Origin: Chryseobacterium sp. Leaf394
Lineage (GTDB): Bacteria > Bacteroidota > Bacteroidia > Flavobacteriales > Weeksellaceae
DNA: 64,000 bases
Reading direction: 5' to 3'
Assembly: GCF_001424105.1 (NCBI RefSeq)
Contig: NZ_LMQH01000010.1
Coordinates: forward strand, 251,416-315,415
Under the pieces are notes generated by a model. The model made no database searches, was not told where the DNA came from, and saw only the letters and a list, made by a program, of their open reading frames with translations. Numbering within the stretch: the stretch's first letter is position 1; the number at the start of each line of letters is the position of its first letter. Both the position numbers and the translations under genes were made by a program. Positions 18,547-27,908 of this stretch are shown here, one piece after another.

Positions 18547-19965
18547 TTATTTTGCTATGGGTCCGATAGGATCAATTGGAAATCTTGGATTTACAAAAGG
18601 TGGGATTTCTTTGATCGGAAATTTAATTGGCGGATTCATAATAAGTCTTGTTTTCGTCGGTGCCTGCACAAGGCCAGCCCCTGCATCTCTGGCAGGTAAC
18701 GATAGCGCTTTTGCTGTTGAAGTAAGTTTTCTCCAAAGATTAATGCCTCTCAAGCCACTGGCTTGAGCCCAAAGCGCAGCAATACCTGCTACGTGAGGGG
18801 TTGCCATACTGGTTCCGTTCCAGGTTGCATATCTTGCTGGAAGTTTTGTAGAAGAATACACTCCCACACCTGGACCTACGATATCTACTGCACCATAAGT
18901 AGGATACAATCCTCCGTTAGAGAAATTCGCAATGTTCATATTGATGTCCACTGCACCTACAGCCATTATTGATGGGCAGTTTGCAGGATGCATTACCTGT
19001 TTTATCAAACCTGGTCTTGAAGAGTCATTTCCTGCGGCAGCAATAATCAGTGTGCCTTGAGCCAAGGCTCTGGCTGCGGCGGTTTCGTATACTGCAGAAA
19101 ATCCTGTTCCTGAATACAGTCCACGTAAAGACATGCTTACAATATCACATCTGTTGGCAATTGCCCAGTTGATTCCGGCCAAAATCCCTGCATCAGGCCC
19201 GGATCCTGAATTGCTCAGTACTTTACCTATGTATAATTGTGCGGCATAAGCAATCCCGTATCTTTCAGAAGCAGAAGGCGAACTTTGAGGGCCGCATGCT
19301 GTACCCGAACAGTGCGTACCGTGTCCCTGCAAATCCTGAGTGGCTTCCCCCGAAATGAAACTTTGATGAATAACAGATCTTCCTGCAAAATCCGGATGAT
19401 TAAAGTCTAAACCGGTATCTAAAACGGCAACTTTTATTCCTGCTCCGTTGTAAGGATTGTATTTTAAAATCGTTGTAGGAGTTACATTGGTCGCCTTCAA
19501 TCCCCATGTGGAACCAACAGATTCTGCATCTAGCTGATTTTCTTCCTCTCCACTGTATTCTTCCTCCTCATTTCCCAGAAGCATTTCAGACAGTTGGTTT
19601 ACAGCATCTCGGTAGCCGGAAACATATTTTTGTGTAGATTCGTCAACCATAGAATTGATGGCATATACCATTCTTTCGCGTTCTACGATCATATTATTTT
19701 CCGTCATCGCACTGATGGCACCGTCGAGTTTTGGTTTTTCATTCAAAATAATAATGCCTAATTTGTCTAAAACGATTCCGTCTGTTTGATTAAGGTCATC
19801 AGAAGTAAAAAATTCACTCTCAAATTCAAGTGAGCTTTTAATATTAAGACCCCCAATTTCATTCATTTGTGAGACAGCATTCTGATTGTTCATGCTTTCA
19901 GGTAGTACCACAAGGTATCTTCCTGTAAATTCTTCTTTTTCCTGATTTTTGTTGTTCTTTGACAT
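18547..19965 (-). CDS. S8 subtilisin-like serine protease without signal peptide
   Basis: The start is placed at the ATG at 19965 (MSKNNKNQEKEEF), giving 472 residues. An upstream start at 20037 would only add a Lys-rich stretch that looks like untranslated DNA. The pro-domain (about 15-100) is followed by an acidic linker and the peptidase S8 domain, with D183 (AVLDTGLDFNHPDF), H215 (GHGTHCSGT), N313 (AAAGNDSS) and S386 (NGTSMATPHVAGIAALWA). All catalytic residues are present. A Pro-rich tail (PIKFPIKEIPPF) ends the protein. No signal peptide or sorting domain is seen, so it would act in the cytoplasm or leave the cell by a route not visible here. It is followed by its likely inhibitor. Confidence 0.92.
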   Translation of the reverse strand: MSKNNKNQEKEEFTGRYLVVLPESMNNQNAVSQMNEIGGLNIKSSLEFESEFFTSDDLNQTDGIVLDKLGIIILNEKPKLDGAISAMTENNMIVERERMVYAINSMVDESTQKYVSGYRDAVNQLSEMLLGNEEEEYSGEEENQLDAESVGSTWGLKATNVTPTTILKYNPYNGAGIKVAVLDTGLDFNHPDFAGRSVIHQSFISGEATQDLQGHGTHCSGTACGPQSSPSASERYGIAYAAQLYIGKVLSNSGSGPDAGILAGINWAIANRCDIVSMSLRGLYSGTGFSAVYETAAARALAQGTLIIAAAGNDSSRPGLIKQVMHPANCPSIMAVGAVDINMNIANFSNGGLYPTYGAVDIVGPGVGVYSSTKLPARYATWNGTSMATPHVAGIAALWAQASGLRGINLWRKLTSTAKALSLPARDAGAGLVQAPTKTRLIMNPPIKFPIKEIPPFVNPRFPIDPIGPIAK

Positions 19966-20334
19966 GATAAATAGTTTTTTTAAATTTTTACTTACTCTTT
20001 TCTGGATTTTCAGTTTCCTCCTTTTTGTTGATGACAAAGTTCAGAGAATAAAAAATCTATTACGTCAGTAAAATCACTAAAGTTTCAGAGTAAAAACACT
20101 GAACTTTTTTTCAGGTAAAAAAACGGTTTTTTTTAGGGAAAACACGGTGAAGCATTACTCGATCCATCTGAATACGGGAGTTTAAACAGCATTTTCACTG
20201 CTCAGAAGTTTTTGGAGTTGTAAGTGCATTATGAAAATATTTAATTTCTCCATCTAAAATTTGTGGTAAACGTAAATAATTTTTAAAATTTCAGCAGGGA
20301 TTTAGTATTTCCAAGCAGAAATCTTTTATAAAAA
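19966..20334. other. 369-base gap upstream of the S8 protease
   Basis: No supported gene. A hairpin-like sequence at 20079-20107 (about 9 bp with one bulge) is followed by eight T residues on the plus strand, although no plus-strand gene leads into it. No promoter with both elements was found for the protease. Confidence 0.5.
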
Positions 20335-20895
20335 TTATTTTCCATTAAAATAATACGTTATTCCAATTCTGTAGACATCCCGTTTTGCTTCGTAATAGGT
20401 TAGAAGCAATTGATCAAACTGTTTTGTGAAACCCTTTGAAAAAGTTCCTTCAATAGTAAAGTGTTTTGATAGTTTGTAGTCCAAACCAATGTCGGCGCTT
20501 ATTCCAAATCTGTTTCGGAAATAATAGAAATTATTGAACTGCTCGTCAGGAATATAATTCAGTTTCGGCCCTGCGAGTAATGAGAATTTTTTGTAGAAAT
20601 TATATTTATAATAAATCGGTAGTTCTACAAAAGTCACCGATTCTGTATATGAAACTGTTGGCGTAATTTGTATGTAAGATTTTACCGAAATCTGTTTTTC
20701 AACTACAAAACCAGCATACGCTTCGTCAATAATTCCGCTTAAATAGCCGGATGGCTCTCCTAATTCATCAATAGCATCAACGTCTGAATAATTCCAGCCA
20801 GCTTTTATACCAAATTGGATAGGATAATTTTGAGAAAAAGTAAAGATTGATATAAATGAAAAAATAAAGATTAAAAAGTGTGTTTTCTTATTCAT
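20335..20895 (-). CDS. Outer-membrane beta-barrel protein (PorT-like)
   Basis: A signal peptide (about 1-21, ending FTFSQ) precedes alternating amphipathic beta strands. Typical phrases are FGIKAGWNYSDV near the start, LPIYYKYNFYKKFSLLAGPKLNY in the middle (split by turns), GLDYKLSKHFTIEGTF, and a last strand ending in YRIGITYYFNGK with an aromatic near the C-terminus. The 186-residue length suits an eight-strand barrel. It belongs to the large outer-membrane beta-barrel family of Bacteroidota. The function is unknown. Confidence 0.83.
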   Translation of the reverse strand: MNKKTHFLIFIFSFISIFTFSQNYPIQFGIKAGWNYSDVDAIDELGEPSGYLSGIIDEAYAGFVVEKQISVKSYIQITPTVSYTESVTFVELPIYYKYNFYKKFSLLAGPKLNYIPDEQFNNFYYFRNRFGISADIGLDYKLSKHFTIEGTFSKGFTKQFDQLLLTYYEAKRDVYRIGITYYFNGK

Positions 20896-20929
20896 AAATT
20901 TTAAAAATACTTTTTAAAAATGTTTAAAA

Positions 20930-23900
20930 TCAAATATAAATCAGCTGTGTTTTCACAACATTTCTCCCCAGATTTTCCAAAACATTTTTGTAATTTTCAA
21001 TCTGCAGATCATTCTTTTCGCTTTCTTCTCCGGTCTTAAAATCTACAATAACGTATTCGTTATTATATTTCAAAATCCGGTCAGGACGGTAAATCTTTGT
21101 AATACCGTTTTCAGTGATCATAATGTCTTTTTCGTTGATCACTTCCCATTTTTCATCAAAAAATTCCTGATGTTTTTCTATAATCTGAAGAAGATTTTTT
21201 TCGATATCAATTTTCTCTTCCAGCGTAATTTGCCCTTCAAGAATATACTTCTCAAGCACTTTTGAAATATCTTTTTTGGTATTAATTTTCGACAGAAGTT
21301 CGTGCACAAAAAGTCCGATCCTTACTTTCTCAATTCTTGTCTGATAATTTTTTGATGGCGTCGCAACTTTTATAGAAGTTGTTTTCTCATTAAGGTTTTT
21401 AAGTTCTGTAATATTTTTAGTTTTAAATGTCGATTTTTTATGAAAAACCTTTTTCTTCAGCATTTCAGGTTCGGCAGGATATAGATCAAATTCGTCAGCA
21501 TTTTCCGTGTTTTTAGACTGAACAAATTCCAGAATCTCAAGATTATTGGATGTTTTATTCGCTTTCTGAATATAGAAAAACAACTGCTCAACAGGTCTTG
21601 TAGTTGCAACATATTGTAAACATAATCTGTCGACGAAATTTTTATAAGAATTTTCCTGATTAAAAATCCCGATTTCTTCATCATACACTTCCAGATTTTT
21701 GCTGAACTGGCTGATGTTGACTGACTGTAAAACGTCCAGATCTCCGGTATCAAACCAATTGGTAAATTCCGCATCCCGGTTTTTATTGATCATCGGAATA
21801 AAAACAATAGGAAATTCGAGACCTTTGGCTTTGTGGATTGTCATAATCTGAATTGCATCAATATTATCAGAAGCCTGAATGGTGTGTTTCGAAGCTTCCT
21901 CATCCCAGTATTTCAGAAATTCTTTTATGCTGGCTCCGGCATTTTGAGTAAAATTAAATAACATTTCAAGGAAATTCAAAAGGAAATCGGTTTCTTTATT
22001 TTCCACAGAAAATTCATTGATGTAAAACTCAACAAAATTATAGAGATTGAATTTCGGAAAATCATCCTGATGAAGTTTGACATCATACTTTTTTTGGATT
22101 TGCTCCGCGATAAGATCATGGTCAGAAATATTGAGGATTTCCTGCATGCCCACAGTGAAATCGTCCATCACAATTCTTCCCGATTTTCTCAGAAAATACA
22201 TCATCATAATCAGGCTCGTCTTGTTTTTCCTGTTGCTCTGCCATCTCAGAAATTCGATGACGGCTTTCAGCGTATTCGAAAGATCAAGAGTCAGTCCTTT
22301 ATCAGAAATGGTTTTGATATTCGTCGTTTCGCCTTTGTAATTCACAGTAAGATTTCCCAGTTTCTGAGAATAACTGAAAATATCAAAGTTGCCACGGCAC
22401 AGAATGGTAATATCAGAAAAAGAAAACCCGTTATCCAGACTTTCCTGAATGTCTTTCTGCATTTTTTCGGAAGTATCGCTGTAAAAATCATCATTCGTAA
22501 GATTTTCGATGAGGTTTATTTTCACGCGGCCTTCCAACGAAGATTTTGGATTCTGCTCACCATCACTTCCGAAGATATTCTGATGTTCTTCATTCAAATT
22601 TTGAGAATGAAAGCGGTACAGATCATTATTAAAATTAACGATATTTTTTGCACTCCGCCAGTTGTCTTTTAAAACCAAAAGTGATGCTTCTTTCGGTGTG
22701 ATTTCTTTTTTGCTGATAATGTCGAGCATCAACTGACTTTCACCGCCGCGAAAACGGTAAATACTTTGTTTGGGATCGCCAACCAAAGTAAAAGAAGTGT
22801 TGTCACTCGAAACTGCATGATCTCTCAACGGCAGAAAATTCTGCCACTGCAATTCAGAAGTGTCCTGAAATTCATCAAAGAAATAATGGTGAAACTGCGA
22901 TCCTACTTTTTCATAAATGAATGCCGAAGGCTCACTTTTGAGATTTTCATTAATTAAAATATTAAATTTTGAAAGCAAAACAAGATCGTTTTCTTCCTCA
23001 ATTTTTTTCAGCTCATCCTGAATGTCTTTATTTACTTTTAAAGGCAGAAGTGCAGAAAGAATCTTTTCTTTTTTCTGGGTTTCAATAAAGATTTTAATGA
23101 GCTGAAGACGGTTTTCTAAAAGCTGATCCAGAATTTCCAGAATATCCTGTTCTTTATGCTTCGATTTTGCTGCAGCGCCTTTTGCGAAAGTGTTTCTGGC
23201 AGATTCTTCATTGGTTGGAAAAGGAAAATCTTTTCTGTTTTTCTGGTAATAATCTGCAACTTTTACAAAAAATCCTCCCAAACCATTTTTTCCCTGAGCA
23301 AAATCTTCAAGTTCAATTGCTCTTTCTTTGAAAAGCTGAATAGAATTTAAAGCAAGTTCAAGCGACTTCTTTTTATTGGCTGAAATTTCTTTTCGAAGCC
23401 CATTTTTAATGTCCTCATATTTTTCATTATCAAAATCTTTATTTTTCTGAAGATTCTCATAATGAATGTCTTTCACGAATTCTTTTGCAGAATCGTAGAG
23501 ATTTTTGTTGAGATTAATCCTTTCATTATTTTCAAGACTGTAATCCACATAGTCCATAAACGAATTGGAAATGACATCGTTTTCCCCGATCTGATCGAGC
23601 ATTTTATCGACAGCTTCAATTAAATAAGGTTCAGGATCAATTTCAAGATTAAAATTTTTGGCTAAACCCAATTCGTAGGAAAAACTTCTCACGAGACGCG
23701 AATTAAACCGGTCAATCGTTCCGATATTCAAGGTAGAGTAGTTGTGAAGAACGTAATCCAAAAGCTTTTTGGAGCGGTAATGAAGTTCATGAATATCTAT
23801 TTTCAAACCTTCAGCTTCAAAAGCAGTCTGAATATTTTTTAAATCTGAATTCTCTGCATAATTTTCTTCAGTGAATCTTCCTAACCAGGAAAGAATTCTT

Positions 23901-24067
23901 TCTTTCATCTCGTTGGCAGCTTTGTTGGTAAAAGTCAAAGCAAGAATGTTTCTTATTGATTGCTGCTGATTGGGATAGCGCAGGCAGATCATCAGAAGCC
24001 TCTGCACAAGAGCATAAGTTTTCCCAGAACCTGCAGAAGCATTGATTACCGTATATGAATTTTGCAT
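20930..24067 (-). CDS. AddA/RecB-like UvrD-family helicase-nuclease
   Basis: The 1045-residue protein starts with a superfamily 1 helicase core. Walker A is ASAGSGKT at residues 10-17. ALTFTNKAANEMKERIL is motif Ia, and FFDEFQDTSELQW is Walker B. The core continues with LVGDPKQSIYRFRGG and IMTIHKAKGLEFPIVFIPM. The C-terminal PD-(D/E)xK nuclease has D996, D1009 and K1011 in RPDRILK and VIVDFKTG. This is the AddA/RecB layout for end resection and recombination repair. An AddB-like partner is not in this window. It lies 34 bases upstream of the beta-barrel gene on the same strand, perhaps by chance. Confidence 0.92.
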   Translation of the reverse strand: MQNSYTVINASAGSGKTYALVQRLLMICLRYPNQQQSIRNILALTFTNKAANEMKERILSWLGRFTEENYAENSDLKNIQTAFEAEGLKIDIHELHYRSKKLLDYVLHNYSTLNIGTIDRFNSRLVRSFSYELGLAKNFNLEIDPEPYLIEAVDKMLDQIGENDVISNSFMDYVDYSLENNERINLNKNLYDSAKEFVKDIHYENLQKNKDFDNEKYEDIKNGLRKEISANKKKSLELALNSIQLFKERAIELEDFAQGKNGLGGFFVKVADYYQKNRKDFPFPTNEESARNTFAKGAAAKSKHKEQDILEILDQLLENRLQLIKIFIETQKKEKILSALLPLKVNKDIQDELKKIEEENDLVLLSKFNILINENLKSEPSAFIYEKVGSQFHHYFFDEFQDTSELQWQNFLPLRDHAVSSDNTSFTLVGDPKQSIYRFRGGESQLMLDIISKKEITPKEASLLVLKDNWRSAKNIVNFNNDLYRFHSQNLNEEHQNIFGSDGEQNPKSSLEGRVKINLIENLTNDDFYSDTSEKMQKDIQESLDNGFSFSDITILCRGNFDIFSYSQKLGNLTVNYKGETTNIKTISDKGLTLDLSNTLKAVIEFLRWQSNRKNKTSLIMMMYFLRKSGRIVMDDFTVGMQEILNISDHDLIAEQIQKKYDVKLHQDDFPKFNLYNFVEFYINEFSVENKETDFLLNFLEMLFNFTQNAGASIKEFLKYWDEEASKHTIQASDNIDAIQIMTIHKAKGLEFPIVFIPMINKNRDAEFTNWFDTGDLDVLQSVNISQFSKNLEVYDEEIGIFNQENSYKNFVDRLCLQYVATTRPVEQLFFYIQKANKTSNNLEILEFVQSKNTENADEFDLYPAEPEMLKKKVFHKKSTFKTKNITELKNLNEKTTSIKVATPSKNYQTRIEKVRIGLFVHELLSKINTKKDISKVLEKYILEGQITLEEKIDIEKNLLQIIEKHQEFFDEKWEVINEKDIMITENGITKIYRPDRILKYNNEYVIVDFKTGEESEKNDLQIENYKNVLENLGRNVVKTQLIYI

Positions 24068-24196
24068 TTTTAAAGAGAATTAAAACTGCAAGTTAATATA
24101 TTTTCTGCTTGATTTTTAACAGTAGGCACTGGTATTTTAACAATTCTGAATCAAAAATTGGTAAGTTTTGATAAAACGTGTTAATGCAGGTTAAAG

Positions 24197-24229
24197 TTTA
24201 TTTTTAAACCTAAATATATTTTAGATTTG
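24197..24229 (+). promoter_or_regulatory. Candidate promoter of the carboxypeptidase-regulatory-domain pair
   Basis: TAGATTTG at 24222-24229 fits TAnnTTTG. A TTTA near 24197 is about 21 bases upstream. The GTG start is 20 bases downstream. Confidence 0.4.
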
Positions 24230-24248
24230 CTGAATAAAACAATGGCCT

Positions 24249-25001
24249 GTGAAATGTAAATTACTTTTTTTCTTTTCGTTTCTCCTTTCCCTCAGTTTCC
24301 ACGCTCAGGAATATATTTTTGGGAGAACAGTTTCTGAAGAAAATGCTGAAATGCCCAACGTCACCGTAATCAACATCCGTACAGACGAAAGAGTACTGAC
24401 GAATGATGACGGACACTTTATGATATCCGGAAGGCAAGGCGACAATCTTCGTTTTATAATCCTGGGCTACGAACGTTTCCAAACCGTAATAGGTGCAGAA
24501 AATTTGAAATCTCCTTTAAATGTTACGCTCAAACGAATTCCGGTAGCCATTGAGGAAGTTGTTCTGAAAAAACGGCTGACGGGAGATCTTGCAATGGATA
24601 TAAAAAATTATAATCCCCCGACAAAGGTTCAGAAATTAAAATCGGACTTAGGGAAATACATGAGCCAAAAATCGGATCCGAGAGTTCTGGCAGCAAAACC
24701 CGGGGAATTTGTACAGCCCGTAACAAAAGGTACTTTCAGTTTTGGGAAAATCAAGGATAAATGGGATGATGTCGATTTTATGAATTATTTGATTCAGGCT
24801 CTGGGAAATGACTATTTCACTGAACTCAAGATTGAAAATTCTCAAATCCAGCATTTCATTTACTATATTTTCAACAGCGGTTTTGAGAGAAAACGTATTT
24901 TAAAGTACGGATACGCCAGTGACGCGGATCTGAACAGATTCAAAAGTGCCGTTTTGCTGAGAATTACTTCTTATAAAACTCCATTAACGACTGCCAAATG
25001 A
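24249..25001 (+). CDS. Exported carboxypeptidase-regulatory-like domain protein (first of a tandem pair)
   Basis: The gene begins with GTG at 24249. This start is chosen because a clean signal peptide (MKCKLLFFFSFLLSLSFHAQ) begins there and the nearest ATG in another frame hits a stop at once. After the signal peptide comes a CarboxypepD_reg-like domain (about 22-100, FGRTVSEENAEMPNVTVIN and ERVLTNDDGHFMI). A C-terminal region of unknown fold follows. It overlaps the next gene by 4 bases (ATGA). The two products share order and length and are paralogues. The function is unknown. Confidence 0.8.
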   Translation: MKCKLLFFFSFLLSLSFHAQEYIFGRTVSEENAEMPNVTVINIRTDERVLTNDDGHFMISGRQGDNLRFIILGYERFQTVIGAENLKSPLNVTLKRIPVAIEEVVLKKRLTGDLAMDIKNYNPPTKVQKLKSDLGKYMSQKSDPRVLAAKPGEFVQPVTKGTFSFGKIKDKWDDVDFMNYLIQALGNDYFTELKIENSQIQHFIYYIFNSGFERKRILKYGYASDADLNRFKSAVLLRITSYKTPLTTAK

Positions 25002-25780
25002 AAATAAAATTACTGCTGATTTTTGTCTTTATTTCTTCGTTTCTAATAGCTCAAAATACAGTTTCAGGAACTGTTTTGGATGAAAACGGAACTTTGCAGG
25101 GGCAGGTTTTGGTTTTTAATTTTAATAAAAGCCAGTCTGTTTTTTCAGATGCAAATGGATTTTTCTCAATCACAGCCAATCCCAACGACGAAATTCGGTT
25201 TGTGAAAGATGGGTTCTATCGGTTTGACTTCAAAGTAACTGCAGAATCTTTCTCAGAGAAAAATACCGTGATAATGAGGCACGTCGAAATTCTCATCCCC
25301 GAAGTAGAATTGAAATTCCAGCCAACTGGTAATCTTGAGAAAGATGCTCAAAATGTTGGAGTTTCCAAAAGAGTTGCTGCTTTAAATTCTAAAATGGATG
25401 AGTATATGAAATCGCCGATGACCGAAGCCATACCGGAAAATGCAACACCAAAATCGTTTCAGCCGCACGATTTTAAAGAAGGACAGGTAAATCTTATCGG
25501 AGTTGCTGATGCCATCGGAAAACTCTTCAGCAAAAAAACTACGAAGGCCAATTATTATGAAACCAAAGATTTTCTCGCCAGACTGAAGTCGGAAATTGAC
25601 CTCAGTTATTACAGGAAATTCGGGATGGGAGATGAGGGAATTGACCGCTTTCTTCTGTATGCAGAAGACATTTTTATGCTCTCAAAAAAGTATCGGAAGA
25701 AGTTTGACAAAGTAAGGATCTCCAATGATCTGATGTCAGCATTTAGCGAATATAGAAAGACTAATAATCTTGAATATTAA
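24998..25780 (+). CDS. Exported carboxypeptidase-regulatory-like domain protein (second of a tandem pair)
   Basis: A signal peptide (about 1-18, ending FLIAQ) is followed by a regulatory-like beta domain (VSGTVLDENGTLQGQVLV, SVFSDANGFFSI). The C-terminal domain of 150 residues ends DRFLLYAEDIFMLSKKYRKKF. The general plan resembles the upstream gene: beta domain, PTGNLEKDAQN compared with LTGDLAMDIKN, and a helical C-terminal part. The two overlap by 4 bases and are translationally coupled. The stop overlaps the convergent GNAT gene by 4 bases. No enzymatic motif is seen. Confidence 0.8.
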   Translation: MKIKLLLIFVFISSFLIAQNTVSGTVLDENGTLQGQVLVFNFNKSQSVFSDANGFFSITANPNDEIRFVKDGFYRFDFKVTAESFSEKNTVIMRHVEILIPEVELKFQPTGNLEKDAQNVGVSKRVAALNSKMDEYMKSPMTEAIPENATPKSFQPHDFKEGQVNLIGVADAIGKLFSKKTTKANYYETKDFLARLKSEIDLSYYRKFGMGDEGIDRFLLYAEDIFMLSKKYRKKFDKVRISNDLMSAFSEYRKTNNLEY

Positions 25781-26289
25781 TGATAAACGACATCATGAAT
25801 TTCGTTTGTTGTCTCACCTAAATCTGTAGGCTGGAAATTAGCCAAGAGCCACAGGTTAAGTTTCTTTTTTCCGTTGCCGTAGCTTGGCTGAATGTACATT
25901 TCGTCAATTAAGCTGAATCCGTTTTTCTGATAAAACGAAAATCTTCGTTTGGAATCTTCATTCAAGTTTTCCGGCTCTATCTCCAGAATAATTCTTGGAT
26001 GATTTTCTTTTAAAAGATCAATGATTTTTGAACCTGCTTTTTGATTTCTAAACTCAGCAAAGACTTCAAAATGTTCTACAAAGATAAAATCTGAAAGTTC
26101 CCAAATGATCACGTAACCGATGTTTTCACTTTCATTAAAAACTGAAAAAACCTTCACGTTGGAGTGGGTGAAAAGCTGTACAAACTTCATCCAGTCGCGT
26201 CTTTCGTCTTCCGGAAAAGAGGAGGTGTACGAACTGTAAATCTGTTTGATTCTGTAATCGTCGGGTGAAATAATCTGATTGAATTCCAT
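25777..26289 (-). CDS. GNAT-family N-acetyltransferase
   Basis: The 170-residue protein has the GNAT pattern: an N-terminal helical part with SSYTSSFPEDERRDW, central strands (VIIWELSDFIFVEHFEVF), the acetyl-CoA loop region FRNQKAGSKIIDLL, and a C-terminal NGFSLIDEMYIQPSYG. It acts in the cytoplasm and the acceptor is unknown. It is the last gene of a minus-strand operon with PspC-like and DUF2851 genes, only 2 bases after the previous stop. Confidence 0.85.
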   Translation of the reverse strand: MEFNQIISPDDYRIKQIYSSYTSSFPEDERRDWMKFVQLFTHSNVKVFSVFNESENIGYVIIWELSDFIFVEHFEVFAEFRNQKAGSKIIDLLKENHPRIILEIEPENLNEDSKRRFSFYQKNGFSLIDEMYIQPSYGNGKKKLNLWLLANFQPTDLGETTNEIHDVVYH

Positions 26290-26291
26290 TT

Positions 26292-26513
26292 TTAAAGATC
26301 AAAAACACTCGGTCGGCGCGTTATAAAAATATCTTTTATCCAAAGAGTGAATGCGAGTCCGAGATAAATTAAAAAAAAGAAACCTGCCGTGGCAAAAGTG
26401 GAGTAGATAAAGAAAACCCTGAGTTTAGAAACCGGAATTCCCAGCTTGGCACCCATTCTTGTGAGTACTCCAAACCATTCTCTTTCCATTTTGTGACGTA
26501 AGTTGTTCAACAT
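26292..26513 (-). CDS. PspC-domain small membrane protein
   Basis: This 73-residue protein has the PspC-type pattern: a short amphipathic start, LTRMGAKLGIPVSKLRVFFIY, and a membrane segment (about 37-58, TAGFFFLIYLGLAFTLWI). PspC family proteins sit in the inner membrane and take part in envelope stress responses in other bacteria. The single-domain form is common in Bacteroidota. It lies 1 base after the DUF2851 gene and 2 bases before the GNAT gene. Confidence 0.87.
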   Translation of the reverse strand: MLNNLRHKMEREWFGVLTRMGAKLGIPVSKLRVFFIYSTFATAGFFFLIYLGLAFTLWIKDIFITRRPSVFDL

Positions 26514-26514
26514 T

Positions 26515-27780
26515 TTACTGCTCTTTTAATATTTTAAAACCGATAGCGCAATTTAGGCAATTTTTTGCTGTGCAGTAGTTTTTATAATGATAAATCAAAC
26601 CCTGACTCTGTAAAGCATTTTTTATTTTTAAACCTAAATTTTTCCAGCCGTCTAAAATGGAGTTTTTCTCCGAAACAATATCCTTGTAAAATGCCAGAAT
26701 TTCATCAGCAATTTCTTCATTTTGATATTTGTGATACGTGTATTTCAGAGGTAAAACTGTATTCAAAATAATCAGGTCAATGAAATCTTTAGTTAAAACT
26801 TTAGGCTGGTTTACCGGAGATATTTTTCCAAAATTAAAATGATTGTCCCAATAGTCTGACGCTTTGATATCTTGAAAAACAGCAATCAATTCATCCATAT
26901 TTCTGGCGTCAATAATCTTCGAAAAGAGGTTTTGATGTCTGTTGTAGAGATCAGCAAGTTGTGAAAGCCGCAATGTAGGGAAGTTGGGTGGTCGCAGTCT
27001 CAGGAATTTCGGTCGGATGATGAGGTCTGATAAACCGAATTTAGTTTTCAGGAAATCAAATTCTCTTTTCCAGATCTGCATTTGTGCGTCTTCGGGTTTT
27101 TCGAGCCAGCCCGATATTCCGAAAAGTAAGGCCTCGAGCTGCGTTTTGTTTTGACAAATTTTATTGAAGACCGTAAAATCAATGCTTTCAGCAATCTGTT
27201 TAAAAATCTGGGCATTTACTTTCAAACCGAAAGAGTAGGCGAGTCTAAGAAAAAGAACAGCTTCATAATTATTTTTAAATCTCTTCAGATCTTCTTCAAT
27301 TTCAACCGATTTTTCTTCCAGTTTTTTCAGCAGGCTTTCTTCGTAGAAATGAACGGGAATTCTTTTAGGATCAAACAAATCTTCACAAGCAATAAACTGA
27401 CTTTCTTTTTCCAGTTTTTCATATTTCGCAAAAACAGATCTGTCGATATGGCTGATCAGCTCAAGCGTGGGAATATTTTTAAATTTAAATTCTTCGATGT
27501 CTGCGTCATTCTGGTAAACGACATGCAGAATAATGTTGTCATAGTTGGGATCTTTGCCATGCTGATGAAAAATCCAGTCTGATGATCGCACGTGGAGTTC
27601 AATGTTTCCGGCTAAGGTCACTCCGTTAATTTCTATTTTCGCCATCAGAAAATCGGGTCCGGAATCTGTATTCCATCTTCCGAAATCTATGATCTCTACA
27701 GGATTTCCTTCAGTATCCTTAAAGTCGAAATTGGTAAAGACCCTGAAATTCCAAAGGTATTGAAGCAGTTTTTCGGTCAT
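26515..27780 (-). CDS. DUF2851 family protein
   Basis: The 421-residue protein matches the DUF2851 family in length and in sequences such as EIIDFGRWNTDSGPDFLMAK, GNIELHVRSSDWIFHQHG and a C-terminal Cys cluster (CTAKNCLNCAIG). The N-terminal part resembles a restriction-endonuclease-like fold with acidic and Gln residues, but no activity is established. It is cytoplasmic and heads a three-gene operon with PspC and GNAT genes. Confidence 0.88.
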   Translation of the reverse strand: MTEKLLQYLWNFRVFTNFDFKDTEGNPVEIIDFGRWNTDSGPDFLMAKIEINGVTLAGNIELHVRSSDWIFHQHGKDPNYDNIILHVVYQNDADIEEFKFKNIPTLELISHIDRSVFAKYEKLEKESQFIACEDLFDPKRIPVHFYEESLLKKLEEKSVEIEEDLKRFKNNYEAVLFLRLAYSFGLKVNAQIFKQIAESIDFTVFNKICQNKTQLEALLFGISGWLEKPEDAQMQIWKREFDFLKTKFGLSDLIIRPKFLRLRPPNFPTLRLSQLADLYNRHQNLFSKIIDARNMDELIAVFQDIKASDYWDNHFNFGKISPVNQPKVLTKDFIDLIILNTVLPLKYTYHKYQNEEIADEILAFYKDIVSEKNSILDGWKNLGLKIKNALQSQGLIYHYKNYCTAKNCLNCAIGFKILKEQ

Positions 27781-27821
27781 CGTCTGTGAATTTGTGTGGA
27801 ATAAATTTACAGAATTTTGAT

Positions 27822-27849
27822 GAAAAAACAGCCCTGATCTGGCTGTTTT
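27822..27849 (-). terminator. Rho-independent terminator after the split DUF6705-like gene
   Basis: A 9-bp perfect stem (27825-27833 with 27841-27849) is followed on the minus strand by six T residues. Confidence 0.75.
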
Positions 27850-27908
27850 AGGTTTGTAGGTGTTTTTTATATTTCTTTTCAGTAAGTACTTTTAAATAGA
27901 CATTGCCT

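Noticed and set aside
19966..20037. Upstream extension of the S8 protease to 20037
   Set aside because: The 24 extra residues are Lys-rich and unlike a signal peptide; the ATG at 19965 gives a normal N-terminus.
22070..22672. 200-codon plus-strand frame inside the AddA-like gene
   Set aside because: Antisense shadow; composition follows the codon pattern of the real gene and no motif is present.
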